Notes: generated from the sequence alone by a model not told the origin. A DNA stretch of 64,000 nt from QNYZ01 sp964577615 (GCA_964577615.1 CAZNZW010000002.1:1-64000); one strand, 5' to 3'. Shown: positions 31,481 through 41,477, counted from the first letter of the stretch. A program made the numbers and translations.

Positions 31481-33484
31481 ATGAAATCGATTTATTTTTT
31501 ATCATTAAATGCACTTGAATTTGTTCCTTACGCTTACGGGCTGCTGCGCAGTTTTGCGGAAACCGACCCGCGCGTTGCCGGCAGCTATGCCTGGCACGAA
31601 CCGCTGACCCGCATCGAAGCCGTGGAAACAACGGCTGCGAGAATCAAATCCCCGGATATTCTTTGCGCGTCCTGCTATGTCTGGAACGACAACCAGCAGG
31701 CGGCAATTATCCGGCGGGTCAAGGCCGCCCATCCGGACTGCCGGGTGATTCTCGGCGGCCCGCATGTGCCGGATAACAGTGAGGGGTTTTTTGCCGCACG
31801 CCCTGAAGTGGATATTCTTGTTCACGGTGAAGGCGAATTACCCTTTTACCATCTGCTGCTGGCGTTGAGAGATGATTCTCCCCGGCTGGAGTCGATTGCC
31901 AATATCAGCTGCAATGCCAACGGGAAAACGCTGAAAACCCGCACCGCCCCCGGCCTGACGACGGCCTCCGGACAAAAAACAGAACCGGGCCAGCCGGCGT
32001 TCCTGCCGATCCCGAGCCCTTTTTTAAATGGGATTTTTGACCGTTTTCTGGCCGACGGGGAAAAAAATAAAATCGGATTATGGGAAACCAACCGGGGCTG
32101 TCCGTATGCCTGCAGCTTCTGTGACTGGGGCGTGCGCAGCACCAATAAAATCAGGCGGCACGACATGAAGAAAATTGCCGCTGAAATCGATTATATTGCC
32201 CATCGGAAAATCGAAGATCTTTATATCACCGATTGCAACTTCGGTATTCTGGAACGGGATCTTAAGATCACCGAAGAACTGGTTGCCGCCCGCCGGAAAT
32301 ATGGCTATCCCAAGCGGGTGCGGATCCAGTTTGCCAAGAATTCCAACGATACGGTTTTTGAAATCAGCCGGATGCTCCATGCCGAGGATATGCTGTGGGG
32401 CACCACCCTGTCGATGCAGAGTGTTGACGACGATGTTCTGGCGGCTGTCAACCGGCGCCAGATCGGGACCCGTAACTACCAGCTTTTGAAAGACCGCTAC
32501 CGGCAGGTGGACATTCCCACGTACACCGAGCTGATCCTCGGATTGCCGGCTGAAACCCGAACATCGTTTATCGATGGCATCTGTACCCTGATGGAAATCG
32601 GTATCCATGACGATATCCGTGTGTACGAACTGGCCCTGCTGCCCAATGCTCCCTTAAACCAGCCGCGCAAACGGGAAGCATTCGGTCTTAAGACAAAAGT
32701 GAGGGCCCTGCGCATTCCGTCCAGCGGGTGTGAAAAAGAGACGGTCGAAATCGTTTTTGAAACCAATACCCTGCCGCAGGCCGACTGGGCCTATTGCTAT
32801 CTTTTTGAGGAAATGATCCAGGCCCTGCATAACGGCGCCTATACGCGGTTTCTGTCCATTTATCTTAATGACACCGGCCAGATGTCCTACAGGCGGTTCT
32901 ATAACCGGCTGCTGACCGTCATGCTGCATTCCAGCGACCCGGCCCATGCCGCTTTCAGACGGGTCCGCGACCTGATCGCCGCCTACTGCCGCGATGACAG
33001 CATTCCGCAGATCGCCAAAATGCTGACCCAGCCGGACATGTCGGCTTTTCTTGCCTCTTTCAACCCCAGACGGAAAGGGTGGCATCTGTGGACCTACCTC
33101 TGGCTGGCCGTCAGCGAGACGACCGATGCCTTTTATGCGGCACTGAGAACGTTTCTCGAAGGAGAAGGCATTGCCATCGATGCGGTCCTTGAGGATCTCC
33201 TGCACTATCAGCAGGAACTGATGCTGACGGTTGAATACGATCCGGGCCGGGGAAAGGAAGGCGTATACCGGTATAACTGGTTCGACTGTTTTTTTCACAA
33301 TGCCCCGCTGAAACAGGAGGCGGTGACGCTTCAGTATACCGATACCCACATGGGCATTACCAATCGGTATCCGCTGGAAAAAGGCAATCGCCTGCGGTTT
33401 GTCAACGCCGCCATCGGGATTTCGTATCCCTATACAAAGTTCAGGCACTTTTTTCATCAACCGGACCGGGTCGAAAAAAAATAG
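31481..33484 (+). CDS. B12-binding-domain radical SAM enzyme
   Basis: 667 residues from ATG 31481, placed where homology-like sequence begins (MKSIYFLSLNALEFVPYAYG); the frame opens earlier at 31328. The N-terminal cobalamin-binding domain shows RVILGGPHVPDNSEGFFAAR and DILVHGEGELPF. The [4Fe-4S] motif NRGCPYACSFCDWG (C-x3-C-x2-C) is near residue 206. The TIM-barrel continues with YITDCNFGILERD and ELILGLPAETRTSF. A long C-terminal helical region (450-667) is unassigned. Such class B enzymes methylate or rearrange unactivated carbons; the substrate is unknown. Divergent from the GNAT/ATP-grasp operon and 10 nt ahead of the FGE-domain gene. Confidence 0.85.
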   Translation: MKSIYFLSLNALEFVPYAYGLLRSFAETDPRVAGSYAWHEPLTRIEAVETTAARIKSPDILCASCYVWNDNQQAAIIRRVKAAHPDCRVILGGPHVPDNSEGFFAARPEVDILVHGEGELPFYHLLLALRDDSPRLESIANISCNANGKTLKTRTAPGLTTASGQKTEPGQPAFLPIPSPFLNGIFDRFLADGEKNKIGLWETNRGCPYACSFCDWGVRSTNKIRRHDMKKIAAEIDYIAHRKIEDLYITDCNFGILERDLKITEELVAARRKYGYPKRVRIQFAKNSNDTVFEISRMLHAEDMLWGTTLSMQSVDDDVLAAVNRRQIGTRNYQLLKDRYRQVDIPTYTELILGLPAETRTSFIDGICTLMEIGIHDDIRVYELALLPNAPLNQPRKREAFGLKTKVRALRIPSSGCEKETVEIVFETNTLPQADWAYCYLFEEMIQALHNGAYTRFLSIYLNDTGQMSYRRFYNRLLTVMLHSSDPAHAAFRRVRDLIAAYCRDDSIPQIAKMLTQPDMSAFLASFNPRRKGWHLWTYLWLAVSETTDAFYAALRTFLEGEGIAIDAVLEDLLHYQQELMLTVEYDPGRGKEGVYRYNWFDCFFHNAPLKQEAVTLQYTDTHMGITNRYPLEKGNRLRFVNAAIGISYPYTKFRHFFHQPDRVEKK

Positions 33485-33494
33485 GAGAGTACCG

Positions 33495-34352
33495 ATGCCA
33501 ACACTGATCAGATTGTCCCGGACCGCATGTGTTTTCCTGGCGCTTGTCTGTATCGTTTTTGGCGGTATCGATACTGGCTGGGCCGGGCCGCCGGCATCTT
33601 ATACCAACTCACTGGGTATGGCATTTGTTCTGATACCCGCCGGTACGTTTATCATGGGAAGTCCGGACGATGAAAAGGGGCGGGGAACATCCGAAGCCCG
33701 GCATAACGTCACGCTGACGCACCCTTTTTATATTCAAACCACCGAAGTGACCGTTAAGCAGTGGCACCGGATCATGGGCCGTCCCCTGTTCGGCGGTCCC
33801 AGAAAACCGGATCAATTTCCGATCGTCAAGGTATCGTGGTATGACGTCGCCAAATTCATCGCAAAGATGAATGCCCGCGGCGAGGGGACCTATCGCCTGC
33901 CCACCGATGCCGAATGGGAATACGCGGCCCGCGCGCGAAGCACCACAGCCTACAGCTGGGGGGCGGCCATCGATTGCGCCAGAGCCATGTTCAGTAATAA
34001 TACGAATAAATCCAATAAGTGCGTGGAAGACGTGCGTGCAAAAGGCCTGAAAGCGGACATGCCGGCGCCGGTAAAAAGCTATCCGCCCAACAAATGGGGC
34101 CTGTTCGACATGCATGGAAATGTCTGGGAATGGTGTCAGGACGGGTTTGATCCCTACCGGCATCGGATGGATCCGTACCAGACATATGAGATAACCGACC
34201 CGGTAATCAGTCCCTCCGGCGGTAATCGAATCCGGCGGGGCGGCAGCTGGTTCGGGTCGGGGTATTCCTGCCGTTCCGCCAACCGCACCTACAGCAATCC
34301 GAACGTCCGTTACCGGACCACCGGTTTTCGTCTGGTCCGGGAAGCCCGATAA
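33495..34352 (+). CDS. Secreted FGE/SUMF1-domain protein
   Basis: 285 residues from ATG 33495 (AGGAGAG upstream; the frame runs back into the previous gene). A signal peptide ends near GWAGPP. The formylglycine-generating-enzyme-like domain follows: SLGMAFVLIPAGTFIMGSPD, HPFYIQTTEVTVKQW, YRLPTDAEWEYAARA, GLFDMHGNVWEWCQDGF, IRRGGSWFGSG and TTGFRLVREAR. The copper-site cysteines of true FGE are not obvious, so it is more likely an FGE-fold binding or modifying protein than a sulfatase activator; no sulfatase gene is present. Probably periplasmic. Co-transcribed with the radical SAM gene. Confidence 0.87.
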   Translation: MPTLIRLSRTACVFLALVCIVFGGIDTGWAGPPASYTNSLGMAFVLIPAGTFIMGSPDDEKGRGTSEARHNVTLTHPFYIQTTEVTVKQWHRIMGRPLFGGPRKPDQFPIVKVSWYDVAKFIAKMNARGEGTYRLPTDAEWEYAARARSTTAYSWGAAIDCARAMFSNNTNKSNKCVEDVRAKGLKADMPAPVKSYPPNKWGLFDMHGNVWEWCQDGFDPYRHRMDPYQTYEITDPVISPSGGNRIRRGGSWFGSGYSCRSANRTYSNPNVRYRTTGFRLVREAR

Positions 34353-34392
34353 TCAATCGCCTTGTGAATAATACCAGAATCGAAAAAAATCG

Positions 34393-37300
34393 ATGACCAA
34401 ACTCCTCAGCCGATGGCTCAATATCTACAAAAGCGAGATCGCGCTGTTTTTATGGGCTGCCGCACTTCTTTTCATCATCCGCAGCTGTGGGGTTTACCTG
34501 AACAACTATACGGAAACGACTTTTTTAAAGCGTTACGGGATAGAATATCTGCCCATTGTCAACATGGCCAACGCGGTGGTCACTTTTTTCATCATGGGCG
34601 TCATTACCGGTTTGATTGGGCGGTTTTCCGGGGCCCGGCTGCTGACCTATCTTTTTTTATTCTGCGGCCTTTCCATCGCGGGCATTCGTCTGATCATCCC
34701 TCTGGGATACGACCTGGTTTATCCGCTCCTGTTTATGCTCAAATCTCAATACGAAGTGGTACTGGCCCTGTTGTTCTGGAATCTGGCCAACGACATTTTC
34801 AATACGCGCCAGTCCAAACGGCTGTTTCCTTTGATCACCGCCGGCGGTATTGTGGGGCAGATTATCGGCAGTTTTTCCACTCCCATCATTGTCCGGAACA
34901 TCTCCATCGACAACCTTTTGACGGTCTATCTGGCCATCACGCTGGTTGGCGCCCTTGTCATCAAGCTGATGCGAAACCGGTTTCCGACGCTTCTGTTCTC
35001 CACCCGGGAGCAGGCGAAGAAATCGTCCAGGGACTCCATGGTGGGCGAAATCAAAAAAATGATCCCGCTGATCAAGACGTCTCCGCTGATCATGTTGATG
35101 ATTATCCTGACCTTTATTCCCAACGTGGTCATTCCCATCATGAATTATCAGTTTAACTACGCGGTCAACGATCAATTTGCCACTGAAATGAAACTGATTG
35201 AATTTTTTGGTTATTTTCGGGGCATCTTGAATTCCATCAGCCTGGTGATCCTGCTGTTTGTCGGCCGGATTTACGGCCGCTGGGGGCTGCCCGTGGCGCT
35301 GATGTTTCATCCCTTTAATTACATGTTTGTTTTTCTGGCATTTTTTTTCCGGTTCGACGCCTTTACGGCCATCTATGCGCGTATGTCGTCAAATATTATC
35401 CGGTCAACGATCAATATTCCCACCATGGCCGTCCTGAACGGTCTTTTTCCAGATTCCTACCGGGAGTTGATCCGTCCCTTTCTCAGAGGAACCGTGGTCC
35501 GGATCGCCCTGTTTTTAGGCTCGGGGATGATCCTTCTGTCCACCGATCTTTTTCATCCCCGCTACCTCTCTCTGGTTGCCCTGCCTTTTGTCCTGATCTG
35601 GGTCATAACGCCCTTTATCCTCAAAAGGCGGTATTCCCGTATTCTCCTCGATTTAATATCTCAAAACAGGGTCGATTTTAATTCTTTTGAACCCAAAGAA
35701 GTTCTTCATCTTTTCAAAGACAAGAACCTGACGAAACATCTGGTTGATACCTTTGAATCTTCTCATGGGCAGGATTGTCTCTGGTATGCGCGGTTGATGC
35801 AGTCGCTGGGGATTTCCGATCTTGACAGCCGGATTCTGGTAAAAATAGAAACGGAAAATGACGTCACCACCCGGATCGGCCTTCTCGATCTGCTTTCACG
35901 AGATGCCGCGGAAAGAGCCGTTGACATATTCAACCGTTTATCCGAATCCGCCTCCCCCGACCTGAGCACGGCCCTGGTTCGAACCGCCGGCCGCCTGTCG
36001 CGGGATATCTTTCATGATTTCATTTTAAAACAATATGAAACCAGTTCCTGCCCGGAAACCCGGGGGTATGCGGTGGCGGAGCTGTTTGAGCAAAATCCGG
36101 ATACGTATCAGGAGACGATTCAGGCATGGCTGGCGTCAGACAATGCTGTTGAACGCAAGGCCGGCGTGGTGGCCGCCGGTCGCACGCACCGGGCAGCTTA
36201 TGTTGATCAGTTGATGGCATTACTGTCTGGTGAAAAAGAACCCGCCGTCATTGCTGAGATCCTGACCGCTTTTCGTCGCCTGCAGGCGCCGGAACTGAAC
36301 CAGGTGCTGCAGCCGTTCCTGAGGCATTCGAGTGAAACCGTACGGCTGAATGCTGTGGAGGCGTTTGAAATCAAAGATGACGCTTCCCTGCATGTCCTGC
36401 TGTTGCTTCTGGGAAACACTTCCGATAAAGTGGTTCGGAAAATCCGGGACAAAATCAAAAACGCGCCGTATCATAACAGTCAACTGCTTGTGGAAATGCT
36501 GGCCATACCCAAACGCCGTATTCGGGAGGGGATCTTTCAGCTGATTGAAACGATGAATGTCAAGGATATTGACAGTGTTCAATATACTCACCGGCAGATC
36601 CGGCTATGCTACACCCATATTGCTGAAACCCTGGCTGTTTCAGGCTTTCCAGACAGTACATATAAAAATTTGCTGATCCAGCACCTCAATGAGCAGCGTA
36701 TGCTTCGCGTCAATATTATTTTACGGGTGCTTTCAATTCTGGATCCCAGCGGCCGAATGAAGCTGATTTACCGGGGCCTGAATTCTTCAGATCGACACCG
36801 GAGAGGAAACAGCGTCGAGGCCCTTGAAAACCTGCTGGACAAACCGCTTTCCCGGGGCCTGATCCCACTGCTCGAAGAAATGGCGCCGGCGCGGCAGCTG
36901 GCGGTTGGGGAAAAATATTTCGACCTGCCGGTCATTCCCACCCGGCCGGCGCCGCTGGCCGAACATTTTTGTGGAAAGAAAGACTGGATTTCCTGTATCC
37001 TGATCCATCATATTTCAGAGAAAATCGCACCGGGCCAGATGCGTCCGAAGAAAATGGACGAAATATTTCCAATGGCGCCCAACGGCGCGCCCGCCAGCGA
37101 TACGCAACCTGTTTTTTATTCAACTGCCGGGAAAATCAAGATGACAGACATGCTTACTCTGCCGGACAAGATCTTCAAGTTGAGAAAAGTTGAGATTTTC
37201 AAGGATCTCAGCGTCAGTGAACTGGCCGCTGTTGCCGCCATCACCGAGGAAGCGGAATTTTCCGAAGGAGATGTTGTTATTCGCGAAGGGGATATGAGCC

Positions 37301-37626
37301 AGGTCCTCTATCTGGTTATCGAAGGCGAAACGTCGGTTATCAAAAATATCGAAACCGACAGAGAGATGGAACTGGCGCGCATCGGCGCCAATGACTATTT
37401 CGGCGAAATGGCGCTTTTGGAAGACGGTCGGCCCCGCAGCGCCAGTATCCGCGTGGAAAAAAAATCCCGTTTTTTAACATTGCACAAGCAGGAACTTATG
37501 GATATTATCGACGAATATCCGAAAATCGCACTTAATTTCTGCCGGGTACTGACCCGGAGATTACGTGCGCTGGACGAAAAAGCCGGAGAAATCTGCAAGG
37601 ATACGGATGCGGGTGACGGTCCCTGA
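34393..37626 (+). CDS. Nucleotide-transporter-like MFS protein fused to HEAT repeats and a cNMP domain
   Basis: 1077 residues in three parts. Residues 1-430 hold about 12 membrane helices resembling the Npt1/Npt2 (ATP/ADP translocase-like) family: SCGVYLNNYTETTFLKRYG, FPLITAGGIVGQIIGS, and RSTINIPTMAVLNGLFPDSY with RELIRPFLRGT. Residues about 440-880 are HEAT-like helices (EPAVIAEILTAFRRLQAPEL; SSETVRLNAVEAFEIKDDAS). Residues about 925-1050 are a cyclic-nucleotide-binding domain, with FSEGDVVIREGDMSQVLYLV and the phosphate-binding cassette FGEMALLEDGRPRSASI. The layout suggests transport gated by a cyclic nucleotide through a helical scaffold. A class III cyclase lies 7 kb downstream. Substrate unknown; the start lacks a clear ribosome site. 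Confidence 0.82.
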   Translation: MTKLLSRWLNIYKSEIALFLWAAALLFIIRSCGVYLNNYTETTFLKRYGIEYLPIVNMANAVVTFFIMGVITGLIGRFSGARLLTYLFLFCGLSIAGIRLIIPLGYDLVYPLLFMLKSQYEVVLALLFWNLANDIFNTRQSKRLFPLITAGGIVGQIIGSFSTPIIVRNISIDNLLTVYLAITLVGALVIKLMRNRFPTLLFSTREQAKKSSRDSMVGEIKKMIPLIKTSPLIMLMIILTFIPNVVIPIMNYQFNYAVNDQFATEMKLIEFFGYFRGILNSISLVILLFVGRIYGRWGLPVALMFHPFNYMFVFLAFFFRFDAFTAIYARMSSNIIRSTINIPTMAVLNGLFPDSYRELIRPFLRGTVVRIALFLGSGMILLSTDLFHPRYLSLVALPFVLIWVITPFILKRRYSRILLDLISQNRVDFNSFEPKEVLHLFKDKNLTKHLVDTFESSHGQDCLWYARLMQSLGISDLDSRILVKIETENDVTTRIGLLDLLSRDAAERAVDIFNRLSESASPDLSTALVRTAGRLSRDIFHDFILKQYETSSCPETRGYAVAELFEQNPDTYQETIQAWLASDNAVERKAGVVAAGRTHRAAYVDQLMALLSGEKEPAVIAEILTAFRRLQAPELNQVLQPFLRHSSETVRLNAVEAFEIKDDASLHVLLLLLGNTSDKVVRKIRDKIKNAPYHNSQLLVEMLAIPKRRIREGIFQLIETMNVKDIDSVQYTHRQIRLCYTHIAETLAVSGFPDSTYKNLLIQHLNEQRMLRVNIILRVLSILDPSGRMKLIYRGLNSSDRHRRGNSVEALENLLDKPLSRGLIPLLEEMAPARQLAVGEKYFDLPVIPTRPAPLAEHFCGKKDWISCILIHHISEKIAPGQMRPKKMDEIFPMAPNGAPASDTQPVFYSTAGKIKMTDMLTLPDKIFKLRKVEIFKDLSVSELAAVAAITEEAEFSEGDVVIREGDMSQVLYLVIEGETSVIKNIETDREMELARIGANDYFGEMALLEDGRPRSASIRVEKKSRFLTLHKQELMDIIDEYPKIALNFCRVLTRRLRALDEKAGEICKDTDAGDGP

Positions 37627-37710
37627 CAGATCGGCAGCCTGAACATGTTCCGGCCCGTTTCGGCCAATCGGTTGTTTGACATTTAAAAATTAAATTTTGA
37701 AGGCATTTCC

Positions 37711-38715
37711 ATGAAAATTGCTTTTATGATGGACCATCTGGAAGATATCGACCCCGTCTGGGAGACAACCAGCCATTTGATGTACGAATCCAACCAGCGG
37801 GGACATACCGTCTATTTTCTTGAGCCCCACGATATCTACATCCGAAAAAATAAGGTCATGGCCCGCATGTACGATGTTACGGTGGCGGCGGAGCAGTCCA
37901 TAAAGCAGTACTGGCGGTCAGCCATCCGCTGTCTGAAGAAAGAAGGGCGGGTTTTTGAGTCGCTGTCCAAAATCGATGCGCTGTTTCTCCGAAAAAACCC
38001 CCCCCTCCAGTATCAGGCCATGGAATTTCTGTCTCCCTTTTCCGATCAGGTGTTTATGCTCAACCATACACTGGGGCAGATGCAGGGAAACGGCAAACTG
38101 TATACCTTGAATTTTCCCGATATCATCCCGGTCACCCATGTCTCCCGCGACCCGGCCCGTTTAAAAAAGATCATCGACGACTTCGGGGGCGCCATGGTCG
38201 TCAAACCGCTGCAGCGGTTCGGCGGCGAAGGCGTGATCAAGGTCAGCACCAGGGACCAGGAAAATCTGCTTTCGTTGATCAACTACTACGTTCGGGCCTA
38301 TGAACCGTACCATAACCGTGAACCGATAATGGTACAGGAGTATCTTGACCAGGTGCGCACAGAAGGGGATATTCGTATTTTACTGCTCAACGGCGAAATT
38401 ATCGGCGCCATGCAGCGCAAACCGTCCGCCGGCGAATTCCGGGCCAATGTCCATGCCGGGGCCAAGGTATTCAAGCACCGGGTAACCCCGGCGGAACGTA
38501 AAATCTGCCAGACCATCGGTGACCGGCTGAGGGCCGACGGTCTTTTTTTTGTGGGGATCGACATTATCGGGGACAGACTGGTTGAAATCAACTGCGTCAG
38601 CCCCGGCGGGATTCCCCGCATCAACAAGCTTGACCACGTAAAGCTGGAAAAGGATGTGATCGATTTTATCGAAGACCGGGTAACCCGCATGAAAAATGGA
38701 AACGAGGGCCCATGA
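37711..38715 (+). CDS. gshB: Glutathione synthetase-type ATP-grasp ligase (GshB-like)
   Basis: 334 residues. Prokaryotic GshB layout: MKIAFMMDHLEDIDPVWETT (N-domain), DALFLRKNPPLQYQAMEFLS, FGGAMVVKPLQRFGGEGVIK (ATP-binding Lys and Gly-rich loop), VQEYLDQVRTEGDIRILLLN, GEFRANVHAGAK and the C-terminal GIDIIGDRLVEINCVSPGGI with metal-binding Glu and Asn. GshB adds glycine to gamma-Glu-Cys in the cytoplasm. No gshA (or gshAB fusion) lies in this window, and the gene is followed directly by a dipeptide transporter, so glutathione as the product is assumed only from family. The AAGG-type ribosome site is good. Confidence 0.85.
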   Translation: MKIAFMMDHLEDIDPVWETTSHLMYESNQRGHTVYFLEPHDIYIRKNKVMARMYDVTVAAEQSIKQYWRSAIRCLKKEGRVFESLSKIDALFLRKNPPLQYQAMEFLSPFSDQVFMLNHTLGQMQGNGKLYTLNFPDIIPVTHVSRDPARLKKIIDDFGGAMVVKPLQRFGGEGVIKVSTRDQENLLSLINYYVRAYEPYHNREPIMVQEYLDQVRTEGDIRILLLNGEIIGAMQRKPSAGEFRANVHAGAKVFKHRVTPAERKICQTIGDRLRADGLFFVGIDIIGDRLVEINCVSPGGIPRINKLDHVKLEKDVIDFIEDRVTRMKNGNEGP

Positions 38716-38726
38716 GGAGACGGAAT

Positions 38727-40457
38727 ATGTACATGCGGCCCTGGGTGAAAATCGCATTTCTACTGGCAACCGTTGCCCTGGTGACCGCCTGCCGGCCGGC
38801 CAGGGTGCCGGATTACCTTCGCGTCGGCCTGGTGGCCGAACCCAAGACGCTGCATATCTGGCTGGCCAGTGACCGCAACTCCAGAAAAATTCTGTCCCTG
38901 ATCTATCAGCCATTGTACATCCGTGACCCGGTGACCTTGAAACAGGTCCCCTGGCTGGCGGCCGCCCCGCCCATTTACGATCCGACGACCATTTCCTATA
39001 CGGTTACACTGCGCCCGGCCCGGTGGTCGGACGGCAGCGAGGTGACATCGGCGGACGTGGCCTTTACCGGCCGGTTGATCCGCTCGTTTAAGATTCCGCG
39101 GCGCTACTCCCGCTGGAAATTTGTCAAAAAAATTACCACGCCGGATAAACGGACGGTTGTCTTCTACCTGAAGTCGCCCAAGGCAATTTTTACCACCCGG
39201 ACCCTGACGACTCCCATTGTTCCGCGGAAGCAGTGGCAGCCCATTGCGGCCGCAGCCAGAAAGAAGAAGAAGCCGCTCAAGGCCCTGCTCGATACCGCCA
39301 TTTCTCATCCGATCGGCTGTGGGCCGTTTATTCTCAGGGAATGGCGACAGGGGACCTATCTGTACCTGACCCGGAACCCCTACTTTTTCGGTACCCATTC
39401 CCGCATTGCCGGCCGGTTGCTTGGCCCCTATGTCAACGGTCTGCTGTTCAAGATTTATGGCACGTCGGATGTTGCCATCCTTGCCCTGAAAAAGGGGACG
39501 CTTGACATGTTCTGGTGGACGCTGCAGCCGGGATATATCGCTGATCTGCGTAAAGACACTCATATCCGGCTTTTTTCAAATGAAAAAAGTGCGCTGTATT
39601 TCATGGGGTTTAATCTGCGTCGACCGCCGTTCAGTGATGTCCGGTTGCGGCGGGCCATGGCCACCCTGATTGATAAAAAATTCATCACCCATCGCATTTT
39701 GCAGAACCAGGGGGCCCCCATGTACTCCATTGTTCCGGCCGAAAACAGGTTCTGGTGCTGTGAAGATGTTCCCCGCTATGGTGATGACCTGACATGGGAA
39801 GAGCGGGTCAGACGGGCTTTCCGGATTCTCTCCAATGCCGGGTATTCCTGGGATGTCCCGCCCGTGGGTGAGGATGGCCGCATTCGTCCGGCCAGCGGTT
39901 TTCGCCTGCCCGATGGAAAATTGATGGCCCGCTTTACCATCCTGACGCCTCCGGCGGATTACGATCCCTTAAGGGCCATGAGCGGGATGATGATCCAGCA
40001 ATGGTTCAGGGCCCTGGGTATGCCGGCCTTTGCACGGCCCATGGCATTTGGCGCTCTGCTTAACCAGATAAAATCCGCACACGATTTTGATGTCTTCATA
40101 CTGGGATACGGCAATTTATCCCTGGACCCGGATTTCCTGCGCGTCTTTTTCTATTCCAAAAACGATAAACCCCGGGGGTGGAACATGTCCGGGTACCATA
40201 ACCCCGATTTTGACCGGATTGCCAAGGCCTCCCGTTCGGCCATGAATCGTGAAGACCGCCGCAAACTGATTTTTGAGATGCAGAAAATGGTCATGGCCGA
40301 TATCCCCTACCTGCCTTTGTATAAACCGTCAGTCGTTGAGGCGGTTCGCAAAGGGCGTTTTACGGGCTGGGTAAACATGATTGAAGGCATCGGCAACATC
40401 TGGTCGTTTTGTGAAGTCCGGCCGGTGGCCGGCCGGTCACCGGCGACTTCCCAATGA
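38727..40457 (+). CDS. dppA: Dipeptide/oligopeptide ABC substrate-binding lipoprotein
   Basis: 576 residues from ATG 38727, where GAGGAG overlaps the gshB stop; ATG 38712 (overlapping as ATGA) is the alternative. Signal ends in LVTAC, a lipobox. Family-5 binding protein: LRVGLVAEPKTLHIWLASDR, ILSLIYQPLYIRDPVT, TYTVTLRP-like strand with ARWSDGSEVTSADVAFTGRL, and NLRRPPFSDVRLRRAMATLI. It captures peptides or similar ligands at the outer face for the permease downstream. Slightly longer than average, with a Lys-rich insert (RKKKKPL) near residue 185. First gene of a sbp-B-C-D-F cluster. Confidence 0.9.
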   Translation: MYMRPWVKIAFLLATVALVTACRPARVPDYLRVGLVAEPKTLHIWLASDRNSRKILSLIYQPLYIRDPVTLKQVPWLAAAPPIYDPTTISYTVTLRPARWSDGSEVTSADVAFTGRLIRSFKIPRRYSRWKFVKKITTPDKRTVVFYLKSPKAIFTTRTLTTPIVPRKQWQPIAAAARKKKKPLKALLDTAISHPIGCGPFILREWRQGTYLYLTRNPYFFGTHSRIAGRLLGPYVNGLLFKIYGTSDVAILALKKGTLDMFWWTLQPGYIADLRKDTHIRLFSNEKSALYFMGFNLRRPPFSDVRLRRAMATLIDKKFITHRILQNQGAPMYSIVPAENRFWCCEDVPRYGDDLTWEERVRRAFRILSNAGYSWDVPPVGEDGRIRPASGFRLPDGKLMARFTILTPPADYDPLRAMSGMMIQQWFRALGMPAFARPMAFGALLNQIKSAHDFDVFILGYGNLSLDPDFLRVFFYSKNDKPRGWNMSGYHNPDFDRIAKASRSAMNREDRRKLIFEMQKMVMADIPYLPLYKPSVVEAVRKGRFTGWVNMIEGIGNIWSFCEVRPVAGRSPATSQ

Positions 40458-40482
40458 TTCGGCGATTTAAGGAACAGGTATA

Positions 40483-41460
40483 ATGGGTCTAAAAAAATAT
40501 ATTCTTCGGCGGCTGGCAGGGGTGATCGTTATCTTTTTCATTATTCTGACCCTGCTGTTTATTCTGTTTCGTCTGGCCCCCGGAGATCCGGTGTCGCGGA
40601 TGGTCGACCCCAGCCTGACGCCGGAGGATGCGACCTACCTGATCGCGCAACTGGGACTGGACCAGCCCGTGGCGATCCAGTATCTCTACTATCTTAAGAA
40701 TATCTGTACCGGGTTTATGGGGTTTTCCTTTCACTACGGCCTGCCGGTGACCGATATCATCCTCGACCGGCTGCCCAACACGATCTACCTGTTTACCACT
40801 GCGGTGATTTTGTCGGCGCTGCTGGGTATTTTTCTTGGGAAAATTGCGGCCTGGCACCGGGGCACCGGTACCGATTCGGTAATGACCATTGTGGCGCTTT
40901 TCTGCCATACGCTCTTTCTCCCCTGGCTGGCCCTGATCATGATCTGGTTTTTTGGATACAGGGTCGGCTGGTTCCCGTTGTCCGGTATGATTTCGCCGGA
41001 ATTGTGGGTGACGCCCTCAACCGGCGCGGCGGCAAAATTTTTCGATGTGCTGCACCACATGGCCCTGCCGCTGGTTACATTGATGGTTATCCATTTCGGC
41101 AGCTATCTCCTCATCATGCGGAGCAGCATGCTCGATACGCTGAACGAAGACTACATTATCACGGCCCGGGCCAAGGGGCTCGACGAAAAGCGTATCCGCG
41201 ATCATCATGCCGCGCCCAACGCCGCCCTGCCACTGGTGACCAGTATCGGACTCAGCCTTGCCTTTTCCCTCAACGGCGGGGCATTGACCGAAACGGTCTT
41301 TACCTGGCCCGGCATCGGCCGGGAGCTGGTCTTTGCCGTGAGCAGCAATGATTACCCGCTGGCCCAGGCCTGCTTTCTGCTTATTGCCGGTGTTGTCCTG
41401 GTGGCCAACCTGATTGTGGATGTTCTTTATGCGTATCTGGATCCCCGGATTCGATATTAA
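40483..41460 (+). CDS. dppB: Dipeptide ABC transporter permease DppB
   Basis: 325 residues, six membrane helices. N-terminal KYILRRLAGVIVIFFIILTL, LGLDQPVAIQYLYYLKNI, and the EAA loop MLDTLNEDYIITARAKGLDE, where AKGL contacts the ATPase. The end has TETVFTWPGIGRELVFAVSS and YAYLDPRIRY, all DppB/OppB hallmarks. Ribosome site AGGAACAGGTATA. Forms the inner-membrane channel with DppC. Confidence 0.92.
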   Translation: MGLKKYILRRLAGVIVIFFIILTLLFILFRLAPGDPVSRMVDPSLTPEDATYLIAQLGLDQPVAIQYLYYLKNICTGFMGFSFHYGLPVTDIILDRLPNTIYLFTTAVILSALLGIFLGKIAAWHRGTGTDSVMTIVALFCHTLFLPWLALIMIWFFGYRVGWFPLSGMISPELWVTPSTGAAAKFFDVLHHMALPLVTLMVIHFGSYLLIMRSSMLDTLNEDYIITARAKGLDEKRIRDHHAAPNAALPLVTSIGLSLAFSLNGGALTETVFTWPGIGRELVFAVSSNDYPLAQACFLLIAGVVLVANLIVDVLYAYLDPRIRY

Positions 41461-41477
41461 CCCCAAGGAGTCAAAAC

